Source: JAAYZQ01 sp034428935
Lineage (GTDB): Bacteria > Chloroflexota > Anaerolineae > JAAYZQ01
DNA: 57,656 nucleotides
NCBI GenBank assembly: GCA_034428935.1
Contig: DAOUHB010000192.1
Span: forward strand, 1 to 57,656
Reading direction: 5' to 3'
The translations under genes and the position numbers were made by a program. Within the stretch, counting starts at the first letter, position 1; each line of letters starts with the position of its first letter. The notes beneath the pieces were generated by a model that did not search any database, was not told where the DNA came from, and was given only the letters and a program-made list of their open reading frames with translations. Shown here one piece after another: positions 9,901-15,180 of this stretch.

Positions 9901-10115
9901 TGCTGCGCAAAGCCGACGGAACCGGGCTCTTCCTGTTCTTGCCTGCCGCGACCCCCGTTGGCTCCCGGCTGTCGCCAGGGCAGGTTCGCCTGGCCTTTAC
10001 CTACCGCCGGGACAACACCGCCGTGGACGCGGACAGCATCGTGTACCAGGAGGTGGGGAACAGTGAGCCGGAAACGGCAGTGCTGGATCTTCCCTGGGGG
10101 TTGGTGAACGGCTGA
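909..10115 (+). CDS. Giant (3068 aa) protein with a beta-rich N-terminal region and six LamG-like repeats
   Basis: The ATG at 909 follows GAAGGA. No signal peptide is visible. Residues about 1-870 are long alternating hydrophobic beta-type segments (many G-x-L/V-x-G patterns), reminiscent of AsmA/DUF6603-like repetitive proteins; that comparison is tentative. Around 860-880 there is a D-rich segment (DADGDGLLDDDNRDG) like a Ca-binding type-3 repeat. Residues about 1050-1550 are a Cys-containing region of unknown fold. From about 1570 on come six concanavalin/LamG-like repeats with cores at residues 1685, 2069, 2255, 2432, 2623 and 2815. Each carries RSxDDDAxGVxFRY, then DNYYRFSMDRERSYRRL (slightly altered in repeats four and six), then GLYCWxN. 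Repeats 2-6 have a period of 177-192 residues. An unrelated insert of about 190 residues separates repeats 1 and 2. Such repeats usually bind carbohydrate or protein ligands. The lack of a signal peptide suggests cytoplasmic storage, non-classical export, or loading on an injection machine, but no such machine is in the window. Base composition rises in GC at about 2000-2100. Confidence 0.7.
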   Translation: MSNSSFIPASLILDDIGLFPSDLIELGDGTSVLDRVGIRDVHIAETETQTTAYYVIVFADELSVSLPGLVGISFVFGGTGQQSEFTFEVDLRGEVEIRLIDASFALRFASNLLKPVKQENGRFVPDTSKQYVEIAVSGTISIDGEGFRIDGMNELSLAPCMISDSGVVIEASGVVLDLSRDANIPQAAAAGLPVTWMGVLMEEASIHLPPELGSAVPEGLSFQKCFIGSGGFTGKIEANWDPAFGGAVAGVELLLKTFALDFQQNSLVRSEITGTINLPFFDEPLDIELGFSSNGALSLKVANETGLAALEKPGVLALELDSIGFEISAEGFAVSVSGKVKPLFGDLDWPTFDVKELSIDSEGNVHLDGGWLDLPNQYAINFYGFQFEITQLGFGKTDDGGKWVGFSGGLKLVDGLSAGASVEGLRISWYEDGAGNIVDVAISFSGVGVEFEVPDVLRFKGEVSYRQLEVNGEQVNRFDGAIKLELLTLGLEIDAVLVVGSASGAEGSYTFFAIYLGVELPAGIPLWSTGLALYGMAGLFALQMEPDKHEDEPWYGIGPGEGWYKRPEIGVTDLADKWINHRDSLALGGGITIGTVADNGFTFSGKMLLVLVFPGPIILLEGKANMLKARSSLDEEPIFRALAVLDGRAGTFLFGLDAQYKYGPGGELIDIRGSVEAFFSFTDADAWHLYLGQREPREKRIRADIIGLFEANAYLMLDAKALAFGAWVGYDKEWRFGPLRVSLEAWIEGNAIISWKPAHLYADLWLHGQVALSVFGFGLGLSLDALFAADVFDPFHVLAEFSVGINLPWPLPDFDATITLEWGPEPTPPLLPMPLQEVAVEHFKVTTSWPLKRGALLLPVYDADGDGLLDDDNRDGTPNPPGALMQPGDLGTLPVVPLDARPHITFGRSVHDDALVGVNPQPVVPAFERIGDPEADEGPARVRYGLKEVALEKLDGGAWQPVARKAATFNTTTNAWEVETNPAGVASLYGSWAPVPALPAGDPAPGTDPPVGNVKLWLWSRTPFDYTRHTGRAWDEWFTDRFSDYPCIPEPPDREICCDFEDLAPGDTIKSPYICRDRRQFVIVVFESAFEVAALQPPVAGKTRALCPTGQSYVDILLGTPAEWVEVTVVPHDTGAAERTCIDFRDREQGRGPNPLEVDGARFLVLNHNGQPQQVTQIQDMGLGRGLNLGFGTHVALPCPATDVRLRLSRHGSGVAIKALDAGGNAVDGADLPPASGSITTVALEGQGIVRLEFDVPQNETLLQEMCFVCEETEAGDIVAVGFDAQNQQFGPFVAHDNVVEVEGDALRRVRVSGRGRLCLVQICANIGPDPSEKAHREEMAQHLVDELAHWQDEGEVLEPHSTYRLKIASTASASGEESLSGYSHDHESVEYAYFRTEGPPGLTALSVPQGHPNPDEFEKNSGLSDLAIYVKQTVPPTVPASGEQPLLPRPVYRAYDVGVEWNEDYVDLMYRIAYRDLGLYLYDNNNRPVRDAQGRLIVLNNRWGVTEDLTVTESEERWISILNASDCAMLDPTVIPHDKTLTASAAGQVLDPDALYEARLIPLLLHEDFSAFNLGDTATGPAGTLGGWRVVDQGANSGPSQWRVGETGVPPSRYVEQTSNIWGGSTEADVPAKPGTLLVYASNPALPAGHPDQPSEWTDYRFSVFLRSADDDAMGVVFRYQDPDNYYRFSMDRERSYRRLVRFVGGDPLVLAEDEAVYRQDQDYLITVEAIGDDLAIYQDGELAFRVTDPALDRGAVGLYCWASEGARFTDVRVDDYRVEAAPVVYRFEFVTSNFSHFVHHLHSYQDETWGVELDAGSLPDADLAALVATGAAPGDATTEGEERAYTALAEAALGPAAHQNPDEVRASRVNRDGETVALLVESPEPIDWKRTDLAVARAGVEGAAPGLPGTLKMTGVTFGNGVPADESVSLLLREAADLTGHQVQLRSLPGALDEPAGNPVLFEDSFDDGTRGLLFDETFGPNALDHYTIVDEGTTPPPSSWQISGGHILQTSNIWGGSTSASPSAAAKPGTMAITGSPAWGNVRVTAGLRSTDNDAIGVVFQYRDADNYYRFSMDRERSYRRLVKMVDGTVTVLWEDGVAYDQDHLYELVIEAHGDRLLGFLDQRFLFSVQDGDLASGQVGLYCWANVGAHFEKLLVEALETPPLLWEPQFANVGELTVVDAAGAVSGPSQWDAAGGVLTQSSNIHVPGSGPEREGTYAVGGSDAWEDVQLCVRLRSTDDDAIGVMFRYQDDDNYYRFSMDRERSYRRLIKKVGGAVTVLWQDAVAYTQGHHYDLTIRAEGHSLTAYLDGVALFDLADGDLGRGAVGFYCWGNTGAEFDRAIVTDRTRRLGPWTVRDGGTISRPSVWRQKGGALLQTSNIHDGSALGDVSKAGTHALAGGSDWADYRLTVRLRSDDDDAVGVLVRYVDDDNYYRLSLDSQRNYRRLVKKENGTYSTLWEDTGGLAVGEPFTLTLDVAGPRLAGYLGESQLFAVSDSAHATGRIGLYCWGNTGLRVEHVEVRRLPQEAYALFRDRFALGDMSAWSIVDEGTNSAPSNWTIAGGTLRQSSNIHSLPTDAAHPDKKGSQIVAGDPTWTDVVLAADLQALDDDAIGVVFRYQDTDNYYRFSMDRERSYRRLVKNVGGTFTVLWEDDVAYESGRTYRLTVVMLGSTLRGYIDDVPVFLVEDADLAAGRIGLYVWANQDARFSNVQVYPVDRLFEDWLLDEDFGVEVPGRWQFVDDGDQGGPSAWAFSGGELQQTSNIWGGTLDAAEAGKPGTHALTGEETWTDYRVTVRLISDDNDAIGLVFRYLDEDNHYRFSMDRERSYRRLIKRVGGAVTVLWEDSERYVQGRPYLVTVDCIGHQLAVYVDGVELVTLEDADLPSGGAGLYCWGNTGARFTEVRVAEPVWSTYYVFSGEERLPAGTRLRLYAGNAIAAPPGEPNTERRFVASLDEGGRARLRAPGAELRVVDAAGSVGHSRRFLPDDAYEDLANVVKVLRKADGTGLFLFLPAATPVGSRLSPGQVRLAFTYRRDNTAVDADSIVYQEVGNSEPETAVLDLPWGLVNG

Positions 10116-10136
10116 CGCGCGGGCGCGGTCGGGCCC

Positions 10137-11123
10137 TCAGCGGCCGGCGACGAGGGTGCAGCAGCTCTCCCGGAACGTCGCCTCCAGCCCCAGCGTCGCC
10201 GCCAGGCGCACCGTGTCGGGGTGGGGATAGGCCAGGCCGTTGACCCCGGCGCGCAGGGCCAGGGCCTCCATCTCGGCGCCGGCCCGGCCCGCCGGCCGGG
10301 CGCAGCCCAGGGTGAGGGGCGTGTGGGGCAGCAGCAGGCGAGCCGTGGCCACCAGGCGGCCCACCTCCTCGGGCGCCGGCGGCCGGGTGCGGGCCATGCG
10401 GCTGCCCGGCAAGGGCCGCAGCACGACAATGACGGCCACGTCGGCGCCCACCCGGCGGATCGTCTCCAGCGCGCGCAGCTCGCCGCGTAACTGCCCGAAG
10501 TGCAGCCCGGCGACGACGTGGGGCGCCACCGCCAGGCCCGCCTCGCGCAGGAGGGCCAGGCTCCGCTCATAGTCGGCGGCCGTGTAGGGCAGGCCGTAGA
10601 CCTGGCGGATGGTCTCGTCGTCGCCGATGACGTCGAACAGCGCCTGGTCCACCCCCGCCAGGGCCAGGTCGCGGGCGCCGGCCGCGTCCACGAGACCGGT
10701 GTGGACGATGACCGCCAGGCCCAGCGCCTTCAGCCCGGCGATGGCCTCCAGGTGAGCGCCGAAGGGAACCTGCCCCCGGGCGTCGGCGCCGCCGCTGATG
10801 AGCACCCCCTCGCAGCCCTCATCCACCAGCCGCCGGCCCAGCTCGGCCAGGGCGGCGGGCGTCGTGGCGGGGTACATGGTCTCCAGCAGGCGCCGGCCGC
10901 AGTGGGCGCAGTCCAGGGCGCAGGCCCGCCCCGTCAGGCTGATGGTCGCAAAGCGGTGGGGCTCGTTGGCATAGTCTTCCGTGTCATAGCGCCGCGCGCC
11001 GGGGACGGCCAGCCCCAGGCGCGGGGCAAAGCCCTCGGTCCGTGCCTGCCACGCCCTGCCCTGGAGCTCGTTCCAGGGCAGGTGAAAGAACGCCTCAGCG
11101 CTGGCCGTCGCCAAATCCGTCAT
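10137..11123 (-). CDS. Radical SAM protein, LipS1/LipS2-type lipoyl synthase subunit
   Basis: This is a 328-residue radical SAM protein with the cluster motif C-x3-C-x2-C at Cys68, Cys72 and Cys75 (ACALDCAHC). GVLISGGAD follows the first strands, as in biotin-synthase-like enzymes, and an SCC pair near the C-terminus may ligate an auxiliary cluster. In the LipA-independent pathway known from Thermococcus and from bacteria with sulfur-oxidising heterodisulfide-reductase-like systems, two radical SAM proteins, LipS1 and LipS2, together insert the two sulfurs into octanoyl-protein. I choose ATG 11123 because it lies inside the 3' end of the upstream radical SAM gene (29-base overlap); codons further upstream read nonsense. 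Which of the two Lip proteins this is cannot be settled by eye. It is the last gene of the operon and converges on the giant gene with a 21-base gap. Confidence 0.7.
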   Translation of the reverse strand: MTDLATASAEAFFHLPWNELQGRAWQARTEGFAPRLGLAVPGARRYDTEDYANEPHRFATISLTGRACALDCAHCGRRLLETMYPATTPAALAELGRRLVDEGCEGVLISGGADARGQVPFGAHLEAIAGLKALGLAVIVHTGLVDAAGARDLALAGVDQALFDVIGDDETIRQVYGLPYTAADYERSLALLREAGLAVAPHVVAGLHFGQLRGELRALETIRRVGADVAVIVVLRPLPGSRMARTRPPAPEEVGRLVATARLLLPHTPLTLGCARPAGRAGAEMEALALRAGVNGLAYPHPDTVRLAATLGLEATFRESCCTLVAGR

Positions 11124-12153
11124 AGTCCTGGAGCTGGTAGCGGATGAGGGCCACGTCCTCCACGTCGGGCTCGAAGGCATAGTTGCGGATGGGCCGGCCG
11201 GAGCGCTCGTTGCCAAAGGGGCGATTGCAGGCCGTGCGCCCGTCGGCGCCCGGGCAGCCGGAGGTCATGAACGGCTCGCCGAAGCGGATGCACTCCTCCA
11301 GGACCGCGTCCTCCACGCCATAGCCCACGATGCGGCCCCCGGCGTCGAACGACATGGCCTCGCAGCGCCCCAGGCCCCTGTTCACCAGGTAGCGGGCCAA
11401 CTGCACGCGGCGGTACTGGCCATAGCTGGGCTGGCCCAGGCCGTCCAGGCTGGTGCCCTCCTCCGGGAAAAAGCTAAAGAGGTGCGTGGCCGCCCCCAGG
11501 TCGTAGGCCCGCTGGATGGCCTCCACCATCTCCTTCTCGGTCTCGCCCAGGCCGACGATGAGGTGTACCCCGGCCTTGCCCCGGCCAAAGATCTCCACGG
11601 CGCCCTCCAGCATCTCCCAGAACTGCTCCCAGCGGTGAGGGCCGCCCACGCCCCGGCCCCGGGTGCGCTCGAACAGCTCGGGCGTGGCGGCGTCGATGGC
11701 CACGGTAGCCATGTCGGCGCCCGCCTGGCGCGTCGCCACCAGGCGCTGGGGATCGCGAATGGTGGTGGGCGAGATGAGGGCCGAGATGGGCCGGCCCACC
11801 TCGGTGTGAAAGCGATGGATGACCGTGTTCATGTCGTCAAAGGCCCGGGGGTGGGTGATCATGCCCACGCACACGCGCTTGAGCTGGCCGCCGTCGTCCC
11901 GCGTCCGGGCGATGATGTCGCCGACGGGGTAGGTGGGCCACCGCACGCGGATAAAGGTACGCTCCGGGTCCGTCACCCCCACGTCGCGGACGCTGTTGAG
12001 GCCACAGTACGCGCAACGGCCGGTGCAGCGCTGGTCGTAGGTCAGCAGCAGGTTGAGGCCGCGCAGGAAGGAATTTCGCCGGAAGGTGTTGGGAAAGTAG
12101 CCCAACGTCTTGGCCGCCGCCATGCTGGTCTGTACATATTCCGGGCTTTCCAC
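11095..12153 (-). CDS. Radical SAM protein, LipS1/LipS2-type lipoyl synthase subunit (partner)
   Basis: This 352-residue protein starts at GTG after a GAGGAGGA ribosome-binding site. The radical SAM motif is CTGRCAYC (Cys43, Cys47, Cys50). The barrel contains GMITHPRAFDDMN, TVAIDAATPELFERTRG and HLIVGLGETEKEM, as in lipoyl and biotin synthase relatives. The C-terminus carries extra cysteines (CIRFG and GCPGADGRTACNRPF) that could hold an auxiliary iron-sulfur cluster serving as sulfur donor. It overlaps the next radical SAM gene by 29 bases and follows the LipT-like and ligase genes, giving the set expected for LipS1/LipS2 lipoate assembly. The alternative would be an unrelated methylthiotransferase or biotin-synthase-like pair, but the lipoate ligase in the same operon makes lipoyl synthesis the best reading. 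Confidence 0.72.
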   Translation of the reverse strand: MESPEYVQTSMAAAKTLGYFPNTFRRNSFLRGLNLLLTYDQRCTGRCAYCGLNSVRDVGVTDPERTFIRVRWPTYPVGDIIARTRDDGGQLKRVCVGMITHPRAFDDMNTVIHRFHTEVGRPISALISPTTIRDPQRLVATRQAGADMATVAIDAATPELFERTRGRGVGGPHRWEQFWEMLEGAVEIFGRGKAGVHLIVGLGETEKEMVEAIQRAYDLGAATHLFSFFPEEGTSLDGLGQPSYGQYRRVQLARYLVNRGLGRCEAMSFDAGGRIVGYGVEDAVLEECIRFGEPFMTSGCPGADGRTACNRPFGNERSGRPIRNYAFEPDVEDVALIRYQLQDYDGFGDGQR

Positions 12154-12182
12154 GATTGCTCCTCCTCATTTCCCCACATTGG

Positions 12183-12248
12183 ACAACCGCAAGGGTTGCC
12201 CTACCCATTCGCCCCTGCCCCGGGCAACCGCGAGGGTTGCCCCTACCC
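12183..12248. repeat. Two copies of a short dispersed palindrome (GGCAACCGCRAGGGTTGCCC type)
   Basis: Copies lie at about 12183-12206 and 12222-12248. Each is a GGCAACC / GGTTGCC hairpin with a CGCRA loop, followed by CCTACC. They sit between the LipT-like gene and the first radical SAM gene, and the stop codon of the LipT-like gene falls inside the second copy. REP-like palindromes of this type are scattered in many Chloroflexota and cyanobacterial genomes; their dispersion in this genome cannot be tested from one window. Confidence 0.7.
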
Positions 12249-13325
12249 CGACCCTGCCCCGGGCTTGGGCCGGCCGTAGGCGGAAAAGGCGATCCAGGTC
12301 TCGGCCACGGCGGCGCTCAGGGCCGCCGGGTCCTGGCTCCAGTGGGCGTCCAGGTAGCGCCGGTTGGCCACGGCCTGGCGCATGGGACCGCCCATGGCTT
12401 CCTGCCAGCCCGCCGCGTAGCCGTCCAGGGCCGAGAGGTCGCCGCCGGCCGCCGCCCGCGCTGCCGCCTCGCCGGCCATCTGCCCGCTGAGGACCGCCGG
12501 GGCAATGCCGCCGCCGGTGACGGGGTGGGCCAGCCCCGCCGCGTCGCCCACCAGCAGCACGTTGCCGGCCCGCAGCCGCGCCACAGGGCCGCCCGTGGGC
12601 ACAGCGCCCCCCAACCGCCCGACGACAGAGGCCGCCTGCAGGCCCAGGCTGTCCAGGAGGTGGGCCAGCGCCTCGCCGGGCCGCCCGCCCATGCCCACGT
12701 TGACCGCCACCCCCACGTTGGCCGTCTCGCCCTTGGGAAAAAGCCAGCCATAGCCCCCGGCATAGGCCGGGTGAAAATAGATCTCGGCGGCGGGCCGGGG
12801 CGTGGGCAGCACGACCTCCACCTCGGCGCCGTGGACGAAATGCTCCTGGGGCATCCCCACCCAGCGGGCGACGGTGGAGGCCGGCCCATCGGCGCCCACG
12901 ATGACCCGGGGACGGACCCGCGCCTCGCGCTGCCCGCGCCGCAGGAGCACCACGTCGCCGTCGCGCTCGGCCGCCTTCCAGCCCACCCACAGCTCGGCGC
13001 CGGCCCGGTGGGCCAGAACCGCCAGGTGCTTGTCCATGAGCGCCCGCTCCAGGACGTAACCCCGCGAGGCCTTGACCACGGCCCGGCCGTCGGGCAGCAC
13101 GGTGCGCATGGCCTCGATGTCCTGGGCGATGCACCCTCCGGGGATGGGCACGTGCTGGCCGAGCTGCCACGGCACGAACTCGGCGCACTGCACCGGCAGG
13201 CCGATCTGCCGGCGCTTTTCCACCAGGATCACCCTCGCGCCCGCGGCGGCGGCGCGCTGGGCGGCGCAGCAGCCGGCCGGCCCGGCCCCGGCGACCAGGA
13301 CGTCGCAGTCCTCCACCCGGCTCAC
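12243..13325 (-). CDS. Geranylgeranyl-reductase-family FAD oxidoreductase, LipT-like
   Basis: This 360-residue flavoprotein has an N-terminal Rossmann motif VLVAGAGPAG, the acidic end of the second strand (VEKRRQ), GADGPAS in the middle and GDAAGLAHPVTGGGI near the C-terminus, the standard pattern of the geranylgeranyl reductase/PHBH-type family. Start is GTG 13325, and its GTGA overlaps the stop of the lipoate ligase, implying translational coupling. In clusters encoding LipS1/LipS2, a flavoprotein of this family (LipT) is thought to supply electrons to the radical SAM enzymes. That role is inferred from context here; lipid or menaquinone reduction would be the usual alternative. The last residues (about RPKPGAGSG) are encoded next to a dispersed palindrome that provides the stop codon. 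Confidence 0.75.
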   Translation of the reverse strand: MSRVEDCDVLVAGAGPAGCCAAQRAAAAGARVILVEKRRQIGLPVQCAEFVPWQLGQHVPIPGGCIAQDIEAMRTVLPDGRAVVKASRGYVLERALMDKHLAVLAHRAGAELWVGWKAAERDGDVVLLRRGQREARVRPRVIVGADGPASTVARWVGMPQEHFVHGAEVEVVLPTPRPAAEIYFHPAYAGGYGWLFPKGETANVGVAVNVGMGGRPGEALAHLLDSLGLQAASVVGRLGGAVPTGGPVARLRAGNVLLVGDAAGLAHPVTGGGIAPAVLSGQMAGEAAARAAAGGDLSALDGYAAGWQEAMGGPMRQAVANRRYLDAHWSQDPAALSAAVAETWIAFSAYGRPKPGAGSG

Positions 13326-14896
13326 GGCCCTCTCCCGTTGGGGCTTACCCGCCGCACCACCCGCTCCAGCAGGCCGAGCTTCAGGTAGGTCTGGTTTTCA
13401 AAGCGCCCGGCATAGGCCTCCTGCTCCTGGCCCAGGTCGTAACAGGTAGAGCTGTCCACGTCCACCAGGATGCCGGGCAGCCCGATGCGCTCAAAATCGT
13501 CGCGGTGCTTGGCGTAAAAGGCCTCGCAGCAACTCCCCACAAAGGACTCGTGGCCCGCGTCGCGCAGGCGCTCGAGCGTCTCTTCCAGGTCCTCGTAGTT
13601 CTGGATGCTGACGGGTTGCAGCCCGTAGCGCTCGGCCAGGGCAAAGGCATCGCCGATGCAGCACGCGCCGCACTGGTCGCAGCCGGCCTCGTAGCGATAA
13701 GGGCAGCCGGGCATTTTGGCGCAGTAGGGCAGCAACAGGATCGTGCTGCGGCGGATCTCGGAAAGCGGCAGGGCCACGGTATAGATGTCGTTGACCTCTT
13801 CGGGCCTGATGTCGTGCCGGATATAGTCCAGCTTGTCCAGGGCCTGGCGGATGGAATACAACACGTCGCCGGGCGTCACCCCCGGGATCTGGATGCCGCT
13901 CGTCCGCCAGAAGTCATGGACGATCTCTTCCACGGCGGGCATCCGGGCCGGGGCATTCTTGAGGGCCGCTTCCAGGTCATAGATGGCCCGCCGGGGATAG
14001 GCGAAAAAGTCGCCGGTGATGAGGGCGCTGCGGATGCGCCGCCCGTCCGCGTCCACGGTGAGGGCCACGCGCACCAGGCCGCCCTCGCTCTTGTAGAGGG
14101 CGCGCAGCTCCCGCTGGTGATCTAGCGAGCGCCGCGGGCCATAGACCCACTCGTCGGACTCGAAGAAGGGCAGCCGCTCGGCCAGCAGGCGCTCTTCGGC
14201 CTCGAGCAGGCCCGCCGGCTCGAAAGTCACTCCCAGGGTCTCGGTGAAACCGGCAGCCAGGGCGGCCTTGATCTCGGCCAGGGGCGGCGCGTAGCCCAGC
14301 TCCCACTTCAGGCAGGTGACCCGCTCCTTGACCGAGTCGATCTCCTTGTCCTTGAGCTTTTCGGTGGGGATGCGCAGCGCGCGCAGCATGGTGTCCGCGT
14401 CAAAATCGACCAGGAGCGAGCCCTGGAACATGAACGAGCCCCCCAGGGCCGTGCCGCCGGTGCCCGAGATTTTGCGGCCGTCGACCTCGATGTCGTTCTG
14501 GGGGCGAAAGCTTGCTTCCACCCCCAGGCGGGCCAGCCCGCGCACGGCCGCCCGGCACAGCAGCTCGTACATGGCCTCGACCTGGACCGGAATGCCGGGA
14601 TGACCCTGCGGGGCATAGATCTCCCAGCCCAGGGCCGTGGCGTCCCAATAGAGCCCGCCGCCGCCCGTCAGGCGGCGGTTGATGTCGATGCCGTGCTCCC
14701 GGCAGTAGTCGACGCGGATCTCCTGTTCGACGGCCTGGTGATAACCCACCAGGGTGCAGTGGGGTTGAAACTGCAGGAAGCGCAGCGTGTGGGGCGCCTC
14801 TCCCCGGCTGTGGACGGTGAGAACGACCTCGTCGATGGCCATGTTGCGGGCAGCCGAGGAGGGAGGTGTATCCAGCAATCGCCATACTTTGCTCAA
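13322..14896 (-). CDS. Lipoate-protein ligase (LplA/sLpl type) fused to a C-terminal DUF116 domain
   Basis: Residues about 1-260 are a biotin/lipoate ligase fold: NMAIDEVVL, the adenylate-binding INRRLTGGGGLYWD, then NDIEVDGRKISGTGGT with the catalytic-type lysine, and QGSLLVDFD. Residues about 265-350 resemble the accessory C-terminal lipoate-ligase domain (LplB-like). Residues about 365-520 are DUF116-like, with CAKMPGCPYR, GCDQCGACC, GSCCEAFY and VDVDSSTCYDLG, a Cys pattern fit for metal or iron-sulfur binding. The ligase would attach octanoate or lipoate to carrier proteins for LipS1/LipS2. Start is TTG 14896 after AGGAGA at five bases. It is the first gene of the operon, with a strong promoter about 55 bases upstream. 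At 524 residues it is much longer than stand-alone LplA. Confidence 0.8.
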   Translation of the reverse strand: MSKVWRLLDTPPSSAARNMAIDEVVLTVHSRGEAPHTLRFLQFQPHCTLVGYHQAVEQEIRVDYCREHGIDINRRLTGGGGLYWDATALGWEIYAPQGHPGIPVQVEAMYELLCRAAVRGLARLGVEASFRPQNDIEVDGRKISGTGGTALGGSFMFQGSLLVDFDADTMLRALRIPTEKLKDKEIDSVKERVTCLKWELGYAPPLAEIKAALAAGFTETLGVTFEPAGLLEAEERLLAERLPFFESDEWVYGPRRSLDHQRELRALYKSEGGLVRVALTVDADGRRIRSALITGDFFAYPRRAIYDLEAALKNAPARMPAVEEIVHDFWRTSGIQIPGVTPGDVLYSIRQALDKLDYIRHDIRPEEVNDIYTVALPLSEIRRSTILLLPYCAKMPGCPYRYEAGCDQCGACCIGDAFALAERYGLQPVSIQNYEDLEETLERLRDAGHESFVGSCCEAFYAKHRDDFERIGLPGILVDVDSSTCYDLGQEQEAYAGRFENQTYLKLGLLERVVRRVSPNGRGP

Positions 14897-14952
14897 ACCA
14901 GTCTCCTGCCAAGGCCCGACGCCGGCCTGGAATTGTACAGCGGCATAGGGGG

Positions 14953-14982
14953 ATTATACCAGCGGACGCCCGCGCCTGTCAA
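14953..14982 (-). promoter_or_regulatory. Promoter of the lipoate-assembly operon
   Basis: On the minus strand TTGACA (14982-14977) is followed after 18 bases by a perfect TATAAT (14958-14953). Transcription would start near 14946, leaving a leader of about 50 bases before the TTG start of the ligase gene. Confidence 0.8.
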
Positions 14983-15107
14983 AGGGGAGCCAGGCTGGAA
15001 CCCGGAGGCCCTTTTCTTCGTCTTACCTTGGGGCGTCTCTCGACGACGGCCAGCGCCCCTGCGTGGGGCAAAAATGGGCATCGCGTCTGGCTACTGTTGC
15101 CCTTTTA

Positions 15108-15116
15108 TGGTAGAAT
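15108..15116 (+). promoter_or_regulatory. Probable extended -10 promoter of the envelope operon
   Basis: TGG-TAGAAT at 15108-15116 matches an extended -10 element. No convincing -35 box lies at 17 bases. It is divergent from the lipoate promoter and about 65 bases ahead of the most likely start codon of the first gene of the seven-gene operon. Confidence 0.45.
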
Positions 15117-15180
15117 GGCGTTTCAGACTAGCCGGGCGCCTGCGATGGCGAGGCAGGGTCCGGAGATGGGAGAAGTTGCA

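Noticed and set aside
1..10115. Extracellular contractile injection system
   Set aside because: No sheath, tube, baseplate or LysM-type gene is in the window. It is kept only as a question for the upstream DNA.
11123..11216. Longer start (11216) for the second radical SAM protein
   Set aside because: The extra 31 residues (MATSAPAGPSATMPSS...) are out-of-frame translation of the neighbouring gene's 3' end; ATG 11123 fits the overlap.
14866..15180. Start at 14866 for the exported protein
   Set aside because: It would overlap the ligase gene and the divergent promoters; GTG 15181 has a ribosome-binding site and gives a proper signal peptide.
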